This document shows, piece by piece, positions 15,312 to 23,637 of a stretch of 64,000 nt of DNA (position 1 is the stretch's first letter; each line of letters starts with the position of its first letter). Both the position numbers and the translations under genes were made by a program. The notes beneath the pieces were generated by a model. The model ran no database searches. It saw only the letters and a list, made by a program, of their open reading frames with translations, and had not been told where the DNA came from. This DNA is from an uncultured Christensenella sp. (GTDB taxonomy: Bacteria > Bacillota > Clostridia > Christensenellales > Borkfalkiaceae): contig CAJTNY010000001.1 in NCBI GenBank assembly GCA_910577875.1, positions 1 through 64,000 on the forward strand. The letters run 5' to 3'.

Positions 15312-18300
15312 TTACTCCCCGTCCTTTTCGTCTTCGTCGCCGAAAAGGTCGATTTCCGACTCTTCTTCGCTGTCGAACAGCGTAAACTTATCGCCCAAAT
15401 CGTCATCGTCGTCTTCGTCTCCCGAGAAAAGCGCTTTACCTGTAAAGTCGTCTTCGTCATCGGTATCGAAAATCGAGATGGGTTCGAGATCGAGTTCTTC
15501 CTCTTCGTCGGAGTGTTTGATAAGTTCGAGTTCTTCTTCGGGAATTCTCGATTCCTGCTCCTGCAATTCGCGCATTCTCGCCGAAGGAACGCTCTCGTCT
15601 TCGTCGTCGAGCTCGCGTATAACGAGTTCCTCGCCGGAGTCGGTAAGCACTTTTACATCGAGTGCGAGAGATTGAAGTTCTTTCAACAATACTTTGAAAG
15701 CTTCGGGAATACCGGGTTCGGAAATGTTGTTACCCTTTACGATGCTTTCGTAAGTTTTTACACGTCCGACTATATCGTCGGATTTGACGGTGAGAATTTC
15801 TTGGAGGATATGCGCCGCGCCGTAAGCTTCCAGAGCCCAGACTTCCATTTCGCCGAAACGCTGTCCGCCGAACTGCGCTTTACCACCGAGGGGCTGTTGC
15901 GTTACCAGGCTGTAAGGGCCTATCGAACGCGCGTGTATTTTATCGTCTACAAGGTGGATAAGCTTAATCATATACTGAACGCCGACCGTGACCCTGTTTT
16001 CGAAAGGTTCGCCGGTTCTGCCGTCGTAAACCTGTATTTTACCGTCGACTTTGCCTTCGGGGTTAAGAATATTGTTTTCGCTGAACAGATTTTTAATATC
16101 CTGCTCCGTAGCTCCGTCGAATACCGGTGTTGCTATTTTCCAGCCGAGCTGTTTGCAGACCAAGCCGAGATGAACTTCGAGAACCTGTCCGATATTCATA
16201 CGCGAAGGAACGCCGAGAGGGTTTAAAACAATCTGCAAAGGCGTGCCGTCCGCCAGGAAAGGCATATCCGCCTGCGGAAGAACGCGTGAAATAACGCCCT
16301 TGTTACCGTGGCGTCCCGCCATTTTATCTCCGACCTGAACCTTACGTTTCTGAGCGATGTAAACTCTGACGAGTTTGTTCACGCCGGGCGAAAGTTCGTC
16401 CTTGTTCTCGCGGGTGAATACTTTTACGTCGACTACGATACCGCCTTCGCCGTGGGGAACTTTCAAAGAAGTATCCCTTACTTCTCTTGCCTTCTCGCCG
16501 AATATCGCGCGGAGAAGTCTTTCTTCGGGAGTAAGTTCGGTTTCACCCTTGGGGGTTACTTTACCGACGAGTATATCGCCGGGCTGAACCTCGGCGCCTA
16601 TTCTTATAATACCGTCCTCGTCGAGGTCTTTAAGCGCGTCCTCGGAAACGTTCGGAATATCGCGTGTGATTTCTTCTTCGCCGAGCTTGGTGTCTCTCGC
16701 TTCGGTTTCGTGCTCTTCTATATGAATAGACGTGAACACGTCGTCCTGTACGAGTTTTTCGGAAATGAGAATTGCGTCCTCATAGTTATAGCCTTCCCAT
16801 TCCATATATCCGATCAGTATATTTTTACCGAGCGCGAGTTCACCGTTGTTTGTCGCGGGACCGTCGGCTATTATCTCGCCTTCCGCGACTCTGTCGCCCG
16901 TGTTGATTATGGGGCGTTGATTGAGGCAGGTACCCTGGTTGGAACGCTCGAATTTTTTAAGTTTGTATTCGGTTATGAAACCGCTGTCTTCCTGAATTTT
17001 TATCAAATCCGAAGAAACGCCGACGGCAACGCCCGCTTTTTTTGCACGGATCATAACTCCGCTGTCACGCGCGATTGCGTCTTCGATACCCGTAGCGACA
17101 ATCGCCGATTCGGTCTTCATAAGAGGAACTGCCTGACGCTGCATGTTCGAGCCCATCAGAGCACGGTTTGTATCGTCGTTTTCAAGGAATGGTATGAGCG
17201 CGGTCGCGACCGAAACGAGCTGTTTCGGCGAAACGTCCATATAGTCCATTTTTTCGGGTGCGTACTGTGTAATCAAATCGCGGTGGCGGCAACCGATATG
17301 CGCGTTTACGAAATGATTATTTTCGTCCAAAGGCTCGTTCGCCTGCGCGACGATATACCTGTCTTCTTCATCGGCGGTAAGATAATCTACCTGGTCGGTT
17401 ACCGTTGCAACGCCGTTCGAGTCCTTTATAACCTTGCGGTAAGGGCTCATAATGAAGCCGTATTCGTTTACTTTCGAGAAAGTAGCGAGCGAGGAAATAA
17501 GTCCTATGTTCTGACCTTCGGGGGTTTCTATGGGACAGAGTCTGCCGTAGTGCGAGTGGTGAACGTCGCGGACTTCGAACGTAGCGCGGTCGCGGTTAAG
17601 ACCTCCGGGACCGAGCGCGGAAAGTTTACGCTTATGCGTGAGTTCCGCAGCGGGGTTTGTCTGGTCCATAAACTGCGAAAGCTGCGAAGAACCGAAGAAC
17701 TCTCTTATAACCGCGGATACGGGACGAACGTTTACGAGCGCCGAAGGAGTTACTTCCATCGCGTCCTGCGTAGCCATACGCTCTTTTATAAGTTTTTCAA
17801 GTCTTGCGATACCGATACGGAGCTGATTTTGCAAAAGTTCGCCTACCGAACGCACGCGGCGGTTGCCGAGGTGGTCGATGTTGTCTATCGTGCCGATACC
17901 GTACTGTAAATCGATGTTTGTTGAAATAGCCGCGACTATATCGTCAACAGTTATGTGCTTGTGGTTGAGTTTTTCGATAATGGGTTTGATTTCTTTCTTT
18001 TCGTCCGCGTCTATGAAGTCCTTGTCCGAATTCAAAAGTTCGTTTAACTTCTTGCAGGCAACGACGAATTTAACGCGCGTGTCGCGTCTTTTTTCCCTGT
18101 TCTTCTTATCCTCGGGTTTTTCGTCCTCGGTTTCGGGGATTTCCGCAACGTAATAAATCGCGTTGATTTCGTCGATGTATTTTTCAGCGACTTCTTCCGC
18201 CTTCGCATTCTCGCATTCGGAAGCGAGTTTCTGCATAAAGCGGAAATTAGGATAATATATTGTCGGCAGAAGTCCGAATATCTTGCAGTTTTTATCGGAT

Positions 18301-19358
18301 ACAGCATTGAAATTAACCGTGTTGTTTGCGATAATCTTGTGTTTGATCTCGCCCTGTTCAGGGTCGGATACCAAAACGAAAACTTCGTTTACGCCCGCGT
18401 CCTGAATTTCGACAGCCTTTGCTTCTTCAACCGTTTCGCCCGCGCGCGCTAAAATCTCGCCCGTTTCGGGATTGAATATATCCTCCGCAAGTTTACAGCC
18501 TACAAGTCTGTAAGCGAGGTTGAGCTTTTTATTGAATTTGTATCTTCCGACTTTTACCACATCGTAACGGCGGGGGTCGAAGAACAGATTATTAAGGTGC
18601 TGTTTAACGGAAGCTTCCGTCGGAACTTCGCCGGGGCGCAGTCTTCTGTAAAGCTCGATAAGTCCGTCGGACTCCGATTTGGTCGTGTCCTTTGCGATAG
18701 TGTTCTCTATCATTTTTTCGTTTGCGAACAAATCGAGAATCGCTCTGTCCGAACCGAAACCGAGAGCACGGAGAAGAACAGTCGCGCAAAGCTTACGCTT
18801 TCTGTCGACATGAACCCACAAAACACCCTGCGCGTCCTGTTCGAGTTCGAGCCAGGCTCCGCGGTTGGGGATTACGGTCGTTCCGTACATAGCCTTACCG
18901 GTCTTGTCCAACGACGAAGCGTTATACGCGCCGGGCGAACGAACGAGCTGGGAAACGATTACTCGCTCCGCGCCGTTTATGATAAACGAACCGGACTCGG
19001 TCATAAGCGGGAAATCGCCCATAAACACGGGCTGGTCGATAACTTCGTCTTTTACTTTGTTGACCAGTCTTACGGTTACATGCAAAGGAAGCGCGTACGT
19101 CGCGTCGCGCGTCCTGCACTCTTTCTCGTCGTACTTGGGCTTTTCGTCAAACCAATGATTGAGAAAATATAACTCGTAGTGGTCGGAATAGTCGGTAACA
19201 GGCGAAAAATCTTCGAACACCTCCGCTATGCCTTCTTTAATGAAAGTGTTGTAGCTCGATTTCTGAATTTCAACGAGGTCGGGAATTTCAATTACTTCGT
19301 TGATTTTACCGAACTTTCTTCTTTCGGTTTTGCCATACTTGTGAACCGGTAAATTCAT
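15312..19358 (-). CDS. rpoB: DNA-directed RNA polymerase subunit beta with acidic C-terminal extension
   Basis: A 1348-residue subunit, about 150 longer than a typical Firmicutes RpoB. The rifampicin region is wild-type in form (FFGSSQLSQFMDQTNP, then ELTHKRKLSALGPGGLNRDR). The lengthening has two parts: a charged, Lys/Glu-rich segment around residues 405-465 before the HLGNRRVRSVGELLQ motif, and a C-terminal tail of about 100 residues made mostly of Asp and Glu after the usual end of the protein. No rplJ-rplL genes lie upstream, although these usually precede rpoB. AGGAG lies about 12 bases before the ATG. Confidence 0.98.
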   Translation of the reverse strand: MNLPVHKYGKTERRKFGKINEVIEIPDLVEIQKSSYNTFIKEGIAEVFEDFSPVTDYSDHYELYFLNHWFDEKPKYDEKECRTRDATYALPLHVTVRLVNKVKDEVIDQPVFMGDFPLMTESGSFIINGAERVIVSQLVRSPGAYNASSLDKTGKAMYGTTVIPNRGAWLELEQDAQGVLWVHVDRKRKLCATVLLRALGFGSDRAILDLFANEKMIENTIAKDTTKSESDGLIELYRRLRPGEVPTEASVKQHLNNLFFDPRRYDVVKVGRYKFNKKLNLAYRLVGCKLAEDIFNPETGEILARAGETVEEAKAVEIQDAGVNEVFVLVSDPEQGEIKHKIIANNTVNFNAVSDKNCKIFGLLPTIYYPNFRFMQKLASECENAKAEEVAEKYIDEINAIYYVAEIPETEDEKPEDKKNREKRRDTRVKFVVACKKLNELLNSDKDFIDADEKKEIKPIIEKLNHKHITVDDIVAAISTNIDLQYGIGTIDNIDHLGNRRVRSVGELLQNQLRIGIARLEKLIKERMATQDAMEVTPSALVNVRPVSAVIREFFGSSQLSQFMDQTNPAAELTHKRKLSALGPGGLNRDRATFEVRDVHHSHYGRLCPIETPEGQNIGLISSLATFSKVNEYGFIMSPYRKVIKDSNGVATVTDQVDYLTADEEDRYIVAQANEPLDENNHFVNAHIGCRHRDLITQYAPEKMDYMDVSPKQLVSVATALIPFLENDDTNRALMGSNMQRQAVPLMKTESAIVATGIEDAIARDSGVMIRAKKAGVAVGVSSDLIKIQEDSGFITEYKLKKFERSNQGTCLNQRPIINTGDRVAEGEIIADGPATNNGELALGKNILIGYMEWEGYNYEDAILISEKLVQDDVFTSIHIEEHETEARDTKLGEEEITRDIPNVSEDALKDLDEDGIIRIGAEVQPGDILVGKVTPKGETELTPEERLLRAIFGEKAREVRDTSLKVPHGEGGIVVDVKVFTRENKDELSPGVNKLVRVYIAQKRKVQVGDKMAGRHGNKGVISRVLPQADMPFLADGTPLQIVLNPLGVPSRMNIGQVLEVHLGLVCKQLGWKIATPVFDGATEQDIKNLFSENNILNPEGKVDGKIQVYDGRTGEPFENRVTVGVQYMIKLIHLVDDKIHARSIGPYSLVTQQPLGGKAQFGGQRFGEMEVWALEAYGAAHILQEILTVKSDDIVGRVKTYESIVKGNNISEPGIPEAFKVLLKELQSLALDVKVLTDSGEELVIRELDDEDESVPSARMRELQEQESRIPEEELELIKHSDEEEELDLEPISIFDTDDEDDFTGKALFSGDEDDDDDLGDKFTLFDSEEESEIDLFGDEDEKDGE

Positions 19359-19655
19359 TTAAGAAAAATACTCCTTTTTGGCTTTGAGCCGTTTTTTATA
19401 TTTCACACAGGCGATTATCCGTATATATCTTTTCACCGGAAAAAATCTTAATGTTACAAAAGTTAAAAAATTTTTTATCAGTCCTTTACAAATTAAATTA
19501 TATGGTGTATAATTTATTGGCAATCGGGACGGAAAATTGTCGGAATTTGCCGCTATTTGAGCCTGTTTCTGCCGTAAACCAATGCCGAAAAGGTCAAACG
19601 GGTGCAAAATTTCGCATTTTAGTACAGTGTATTATTATAAATTAAAAATACAAGG
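19359..19655. other. Divergent regulatory region of rpoB and rqcP
   Basis: About 300 bases without a convincing gene. A 5' leader of some 150 bases is likely for rpoB: on the minus strand, TTGCCA and TATAAT-like boxes lie near 19503-19535, and AGGAG lies before the rpoB start. An 82-codon frame that ends at rpoB has no family character and is rejected. No riboswitch or L10-type leader structure could be recognised by eye. Confidence 0.5.
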
Positions 19656-19684
19656 TTGTCAAACACTTTTAAGGGCTATATAAA
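19656..19684 (+). promoter_or_regulatory. Promoter of the rqcP-ispDF-radA operon
   Basis: TTGTCA at 19656-19661, a 17-base spacer, TATAAA at 19679-19684. The rqcP ATG is 13 bases further, so the leader would be only about 6 bases with no Shine-Dalgarno site. Confidence 0.65.
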
Positions 19685-19697
19685 AAATATTTTAATT

Positions 19698-19955
19698 ATG
19701 AGAATCGATAAATTTTTAAAAGTTTCGAGAATTTTAAAGCGCAGAACTCTCGCGCAGGAGGCTTGCGACAAAGGAAAAGTTTCCGTAAACGGCAGACCCG
19801 TCAAATCGGGTCACCAAATAAAGCCCGGCGACACGGTAGAAATTTCTTACGTTTCAGGCAGACTCAAATTTAAAATCAACGAAATAAAAGAAACCGTAAA
19901 GAAGGACGAAGCCTCCTCCCTTTATGAAATCCTAACAGACGAAAATGAAAATTAA
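19698..19955 (+). CDS. rqcP: S4-domain ribosome quality-control factor RqcP (YabO)
   Basis: An 85-residue S4 RNA-binding protein that starts MRIDKFLKVSRILKRRTLA and has VSVNGRPVKSGHQIKPGD and the C-terminal KKDEASSLYEIL, the arrangement of B. subtilis YabO/RqcP. That protein acts with RqcH on stalled 50S subunits to add alanine tails to nascent chains; transfer of this role is by homology. The start at 19698 is used because an upstream TTG (19656) is part of the promoter. It overlaps ispDF by 11 bases. Confidence 0.9.
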   Translation: MRIDKFLKVSRILKRRTLAQEACDKGKVSVNGRPVKSGHQIKPGDTVEISYVSGRLKFKINEIKETVKKDEASSLYEILTDENEN

Positions 19956-21081
19956 AACAAGCGTGATTATCTGCGCGGCGGGAAAAGGAGAACGTGCAGG
20001 CTTCGGTAAAAACAAGCTGCTTGCACCCCTTTACGGCGAACCCGCCCTCCGCCACACTCTTAAAAAATTCGATATACCCGAAATCGATGAAGTACTCGTT
20101 ACTTCGTCTGAATTCGATTTCGAAGAAATTTCAGCCCTTGCCGCTCCGTTCGGCTACAAAACCGTACTCGGCGGAAAAACACGCACGCAGAGCGTGAAAA
20201 ACGCTCTCGCGCTGGTTACCGGCGATATAGTTTTAATTCACGACGGAGCGCGCCCGTTTCTTTCGCGCGAACTTATTTTAAACTGTATTCAAAGCGTAAA
20301 GACTTACGGCAGCGGAGTCTGCGCAATGCCCGCGACTGACACGGCTGTGTATGCAAACCTCGGAGTTGTCAGCGCTCGTATAGACAGAAACTCTCTGTAC
20401 CTTTTGCAGACGCCGCAGGGCTTTAAGACCGAAGACATAAAAAGCGCATACTTACTTGCGGGAGATAGTTCATTTACTGACGACAGCGCTGTTTACAGTG
20501 AATTCATCGGCGCACCGAGAATTATCGAAGGCGAAAAGAACAATATCAAATTGACTTTCAAAGAAGATTTCGACCGCGGCTATCCCGCGCTTCCGATACT
20601 AGACGGAAAGCGCATAGGTTTCGGAGTCGACACACACTGTTTCGGAAAGGGAAACTTCGTCACGCTTGCAGGGATAAAAATAGAGTGCGGCAGAAAGCTT
20701 ATAGCGCACAGCGACGGCGACGTTATAATTCACGCCGTTATGGACGCGCTCCTCTCCGCCTCGGGGCTTAAAGACATAGGACACTATTTTCCCGACACAG
20801 ACAAAATTTTCAAAGACGCAGACAGCGGAAAACTTTTAACACAGGTTATCCGTATAGTAAAAGCCGAGGGGTTTACTCCCGTCAATTTATCCGTAAGCGT
20901 TCAGGCTGAAAAACCGAAACTCTCACCGCATATAAATTCTATGATTGAAAATTTAAGCAAGCTTACGGGAATACACGCAAAAAACATTGCGGTTTCCGCG
21001 GGAACGAATGAAGGTTTGGGTTTTGTAGGCGAAGAACTCGGCATTACAGCTTACGCCTCCGTACTGATGAATAAGGACTAA
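19945..21081 (+). CDS. ispDF: Bifunctional IspD/IspF, MEP isoprenoid pathway
   Basis: A 378-residue fusion. Residues 1 to about 215 are MEP cytidylyltransferase (IspD): CAAGKGERAGFGKNK and VLIHDGARPF near residue 90. Residues about 222-378 are the cyclodiphosphate synthase (IspF): GFGVDTHCF (metal-binding Asp-x-His), HSDGDVIIHAVMDALLS and DIGHYFPDTD. Together they convert MEP plus CTP to CDP-ME and later make the cyclodiphosphate; IspE is not in this window. The start overlaps rqcP, and radA starts 5 bases downstream. Linked ispD, ispF and radA are also close in B. subtilis, so this order appears ancestral. Confidence 0.95.
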   Translation: MKIKTSVIICAAGKGERAGFGKNKLLAPLYGEPALRHTLKKFDIPEIDEVLVTSSEFDFEEISALAAPFGYKTVLGGKTRTQSVKNALALVTGDIVLIHDGARPFLSRELILNCIQSVKTYGSGVCAMPATDTAVYANLGVVSARIDRNSLYLLQTPQGFKTEDIKSAYLLAGDSSFTDDSAVYSEFIGAPRIIEGEKNNIKLTFKEDFDRGYPALPILDGKRIGFGVDTHCFGKGNFVTLAGIKIECGRKLIAHSDGDVIIHAVMDALLSASGLKDIGHYFPDTDKIFKDADSGKLLTQVIRIVKAEGFTPVNLSVSVQAEKPKLSPHINSMIENLSKLTGIHAKNIAVSAGTNEGLGFVGEELGITAYASVLMNKD

Positions 21082-21086
21082 ATCAA

Positions 21087-22460
21087 ATGGCAAAGACAAT
21101 GAAAACCACTACCGAATTTATTTGCAGCGATTGCGGCGCGAGCAGTCCGAGATGGCTCGGACGCTGTCCGTCCTGCGGTAAATTCAATACAATGATTGAA
21201 GAAATAGTAAAACCTGCCGAAACGCAGACGGCAAGAAAAACCGTATACGGCGGACGCGCAAAACCGCTTTCTCAAATTACGCACGAAAGCTATAACAGAA
21301 CTTCCTCCGGCATTTCTGAATTCGACAACGTCTTAGGCGGAGGCATTGTCTCGGGCTCTCTCGTCTTAATCGGCGGAGACCCCGGAATCGGAAAATCAAC
21401 CCTGCTTACGCAAATCGCCTCCCGCCTTTCGGCGGACAAAAAGGTTCTGTATTTCTCCGCCGAGGAAAGCTGTTCGCAGGTAAAGCTTCGCGCAGAGAGA
21501 TTGAAGCTCAAATCGGACGCGCTTTTACTCATAAACGAAACCTGCATAGACGGACTCGAAAGCGAACTCGACGGAGTAGAGTTCTGTATAATAGACTCTA
21601 TTCAGGCGGTCTACACCGAAGACCTCTCCTCGTCCGCAGGTTCCGTCGGACAAGTGCGCGAATGCGCAACTAAACTTATGCGCATAGCCAAAAGCCGTGG
21701 AATAACTTTTTTCATCGTGGGACACGTCACCAAAGAAGGCGCGCTCGCGGGACCGAAAGTTCTCGAACACATTATGGATACCGTCCTCTATTTCGAGGGC
21801 GAAAATCAGGAAAATTTCAGAATACTTCGCTCGGTTAAAAACAGATTCGGAAACATACAGGAAGTCGGGGTTTTTGAAATGACCGAGGAGGGAATTATTC
21901 CCGTAACCGACTACTCGGGTGTATTCCTCTCTGAAAGCCGAGGGGAAGAATCGGGTTCCGTCGTAACCCCCGCCCAGACGGGCGCAAGGTGTATGAACGT
22001 AGAAATACAGACCCTCATATCCAGAACCTCGTTCGGTATGCCGAGACGTATGCCGCTCGGCATAGACTATAACAAACTTATACTTCTGATTGCGGTACTC
22101 GAAAAGCGTTGCGGACTCAACCTTTCCTCTTCGGATATTTATGTGAACGCTATGGGCGGAATAAAACTCGGCGAGCCGTCCTGCGACTTGGCGGTATGCA
22201 CCGCGCTCGCTTCGGCTTATTACGGCATACCCGTAGACAAATACGTCGCCGCGTTCGGCGAAGTCGGTTTGACGGGCGAAGTCCGCGCCGTTTCTTATTG
22301 CGAAAAGCGCGTCGCCGAGTGCGTTAAAATGGGCTTTAAAAAAGTCCTCGTACCCGCAAAAAATATGAAATCGGTAGTAAAATACGCCGATAAAATTTCG
22401 ATTGTTCCCATACTCTACGTCAACACTATGATTAAAACTTTATTCAAAGATAAAAATTAA
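21087..22460 (+). CDS. radA: DNA repair protein RadA/Sms
   Basis: A 457-residue RecA-like ATPase that drives branch migration in homologous recombination. An N-terminal zinc finger (CSDCGASSPRWLGRCPSCGK) is followed by Walker A GGDPGIGKSTLL near residue 98, Walker B CIIDSIQ near residue 167, the RadA-specific KNRFG near residue 253, and a C-terminal Lon-protease-like domain (DIYVNAMGGIKL). It is the last gene before a strong hairpin terminator. Confidence 0.97.
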   Translation: MAKTMKTTTEFICSDCGASSPRWLGRCPSCGKFNTMIEEIVKPAETQTARKTVYGGRAKPLSQITHESYNRTSSGISEFDNVLGGGIVSGSLVLIGGDPGIGKSTLLTQIASRLSADKKVLYFSAEESCSQVKLRAERLKLKSDALLLINETCIDGLESELDGVEFCIIDSIQAVYTEDLSSSAGSVGQVRECATKLMRIAKSRGITFFIVGHVTKEGALAGPKVLEHIMDTVLYFEGENQENFRILRSVKNRFGNIQEVGVFEMTEEGIIPVTDYSGVFLSESRGEESGSVVTPAQTGARCMNVEIQTLISRTSFGMPRRMPLGIDYNKLILLIAVLEKRCGLNLSSSDIYVNAMGGIKLGEPSCDLAVCTALASAYYGIPVDKYVAAFGEVGLTGEVRAVSYCEKRVAECVKMGFKKVLVPAKNMKSVVKYADKISIVPILYVNTMIKTLFKDKN

Positions 22461-22474
22461 TAATATTTAAAAAC

Positions 22475-22507
22475 CGCGCCTGCGGACCTTAAAAGTCCGC
22501 AGGCGCG
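22475..22507 (+). terminator. Terminator of the rqcP-ispDF-radA operon
   Basis: Arms 22475-22487 and 22495-22507 (CGCGCCTGCGGAC / GTCCGCAGGCGCG), loop CTTAAAA, followed by TTATTT. A near-identical copy lies at 23714-23746. Confidence 0.85.
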
Positions 22508-22756
22508 TTATTTACATAACAAATCGTCGCTAGAAATATTGAAAATTTTACATAAAGCAATTATTTCTATATCAGTAACAAATCTCTGACCGCTTTCAAT
22601 GCGTTGAACAGCGTTCTTATCAACGTCTATACCGTGCAATTGAAGTTTTTCGGCAAGAGCCCTTTGCGACATTTTAGGCTTAGTATTCTTCCTTAATTCA
22701 CTTATCTTTTTACCGCAAATATTATTTTTGCCGTCAATTGATTTATTTTTAAACAT
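22508..22756 (-). CDS. XRE-family helix-turn-helix regulator
   Basis: An 82-residue protein that is almost only a Cro/CI HTH: KKISELRKNTKPKMSQRALAEK, then DVDKNAVQRIESGQRFVTD, then ALCKIFNISSDDLLCK. AGGTAATT precedes the ATG. Divergent from the frameshifted gene at 22871, with TGACATTCA-type repeats between the two, so it probably regulates itself and its neighbour. It begins the accessory island inserted after the radA terminator. Confidence 0.85.
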   Translation of the reverse strand: MFKNKSIDGKNNICGKKISELRKNTKPKMSQRALAEKLQLHGIDVDKNAVQRIESGQRFVTDIEIIALCKIFNISSDDLLCK

Positions 22757-22766
22757 AATTACCTAT

Positions 22767-22847
22767 TTGACATTCAGTGATTGACAAATATAGTGTATTA
22801 TGTTACAATTCAATTATGACATTCACTAAATGTCATAATTGAATTGT
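22767..22847. promoter_or_regulatory. Divergent promoter region with long perfect palindrome
   Basis: On the plus strand TTGACA (22781-22786), a 17-base spacer and TACAAT (22804-22809). Overlapping this -10 box is a perfect inverted repeat with 19-base arms, 22805-22823 and 22829-22847, loop CACTA. Within it and at 22768-22776 is TGACATTCA, so repeated half-sites are available for the XRE protein. The palindrome would also form a strong hairpin at the very 5' end of the plus-strand transcript. Confidence 0.65.
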
Positions 22848-22870
22848 ACAAATTATTTTAGATTTAAATT

Positions 22871-23316
22871 ATGAAAATCAAATATTTAGACTATCTTATA
22901 TTTAATGCGTCCAAAATATATTATTACAAAAAGTTACCCTTGACAGACAATGAATATACTCAACGTAAAAAACTGCTTACAGCCGAATTAGATAAAGCCA
23001 AAGAAAATATCATCAATCTTTCGACGACAGATATAAAAATATAATTTCTAAACTTAATCAAAAAATAGAAACTCTCGTCAGCCGTTCGGAATACGAATTT
23101 TGTCAAAAAATTATAGAAACGAATAAAGCAAAATACAGTAAAGAAATCAATGAAAAATACTGGTTTTATCATACCTTAATCGAGATAAGAATTAAAATTT
23201 TACTTAATGAAGCAAAAACAGTTAAAACGGCGGTTAAATTATATAATGACGAGATTGAAAACACAATCAGATATTACAATGATTTAGTTGAAAAATACAA
23301 CAAAAAAAACTCTTGA
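22871..23316 (+). pseudogene. Frameshifted copy of the unknown helical protein at 23762
   Basis: ATG 22871 opens a frame (MKIKYLDYLIFNASKIYYYKK, then LPLTDNEYTQRKK) that stops at 23044. The -1 frame from about 23011 continues with RYKNIISKLNQKIETLVSRS, then EYEFCQKII and NEAKTVKTAVKLYNDE to a TGA at 23314-23316. Together the pieces align along their length with the intact protein at 23762-24145 (LNYLIIKMRKIEF, EYELCKKII, EAKTVEEAV). No slippery heptamer was seen at the junction, so a simple frameshift mutation is the likeliest reason. The stop overlaps the -35 box of the RNA promoter at 23313. Confidence 0.75.
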
Positions 23317-23341
23317 CAACCGCCAAGAGAATGAATATAAT
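23313..23341 (+). promoter_or_regulatory. Consensus promoter for the plus-strand small RNA
   Basis: TTGACA at 23313-23318, 17 bases, TATAAT at 23336-23341: a full match to the sigma-A consensus at ideal spacing, with no reading frame worth calling behind it. Confidence 0.85.
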
Positions 23342-23347
23342 ATTAAG

Positions 23348-23446
23348 TGAACAAGGGCGATAACCGTGTTAGGTTACAAGCGACGGTTAGCCCAAGTTTT
23401 CAGCAAAATAGCCGTTACCACTTGGACGTCGGGACGGCTATTTTTT
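23348..23446 (+). ncRNA. Small RNA of about 100 nt, convergent to a short ORF
   Basis: Starts after the perfect promoter at 23313 and ends with the hairpin at 23405-23444 and its T-run. The 5' part can fold into a stem: GGGC (23355-23358) and TAACCG (23361-23366) with CGGTTA and GCCC (23384-23393). The last 40 bases are antisense to the 3' end of the small ORF transcript on the other strand, sharing a terminator. The layout equals that of the antitoxin RNA of par/Fst-like type I toxin-antitoxin loci; sequence identity with a known RNA family is not claimed. Confidence 0.6.
23405..23446. terminator. Shared bidirectional terminator of the convergent RNA pair
   Basis: Arms 23405-23415 and 23434-23444 (AAAATAGCCGT / ACGGCTATTTT), 18-base loop, T-run to 23446 in the plus direction and TTTT at the end of the minus-strand hairpin. 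The small ORF's stop codon (23438-23440) lies in one arm. Confidence 0.75.
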
Positions 23447-23542
23447 AATGATTATGTAAATTTTGTCCTTTGTTACTCTGAAAGAGGTTATCGCTCCCTG
23501 CTCAACAAGTTCGCAGAGAAAGCGCAGGAAAGAAAATTCCAT
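23438..23542 (-). CDS. Candidate 34-residue peptide of a type I toxin-antitoxin-like locus
   Basis: A short minus-strand ORF reading MEFSFLRFLCELVEQGAITS then FRVTKDKIYIIIKK and a TAG. AAGGGGG lies 7 bases before the ATG, and a promoter (TTGACT, 17 bases, TAAAAT) lies about 100 bases upstream at 23638-23666, giving a roughly 90-base leader. The peptide has a hydrophobic N-terminal half and a basic end but no clear transmembrane helix, so it does not resemble Fst. Its transcript is convergent with a small RNA sharing its terminator. An overlapping 23-codon frame beginning at the upstream ATG (MSISSKGVIVWNFLSC) is an alternative product. Expression is inferred from signals only. Confidence 0.45.
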   Translation of the reverse strand: MEFSFLRFLCELVEQGAITSFRVTKDKIYIIIKK

Positions 23543-23637
23543 ACAATGACCCCCTTTGAAGAAATGCTCATCACATTCCCCGCAGAGGCTAACCGCCACA
23601 GGTCGCCCTGTTCACCCCGCTATTTAAGCGGAACTTT

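Noticed and set aside
16308..17909. Open frame of 533 codons antisense to rpoB (plus strand)
   Set aside because: It mirrors the codon use of a strongly conserved rpoB, has no family character, ribosome site or promoter. A shadow frame.
19359..19607. 82-codon minus-strand frame ending next to rpoB
   Set aside because: Low-complexity composition, covers the likely rpoB promoter and leader, no family resemblance.
23011..23044. Programmed -1 frameshift in the unknown gene at 22871
   Set aside because: No X-XXY-YYZ slippery heptamer or downstream pseudoknot was seen. The intact paralogue needs no shift, so a mutation is simpler.
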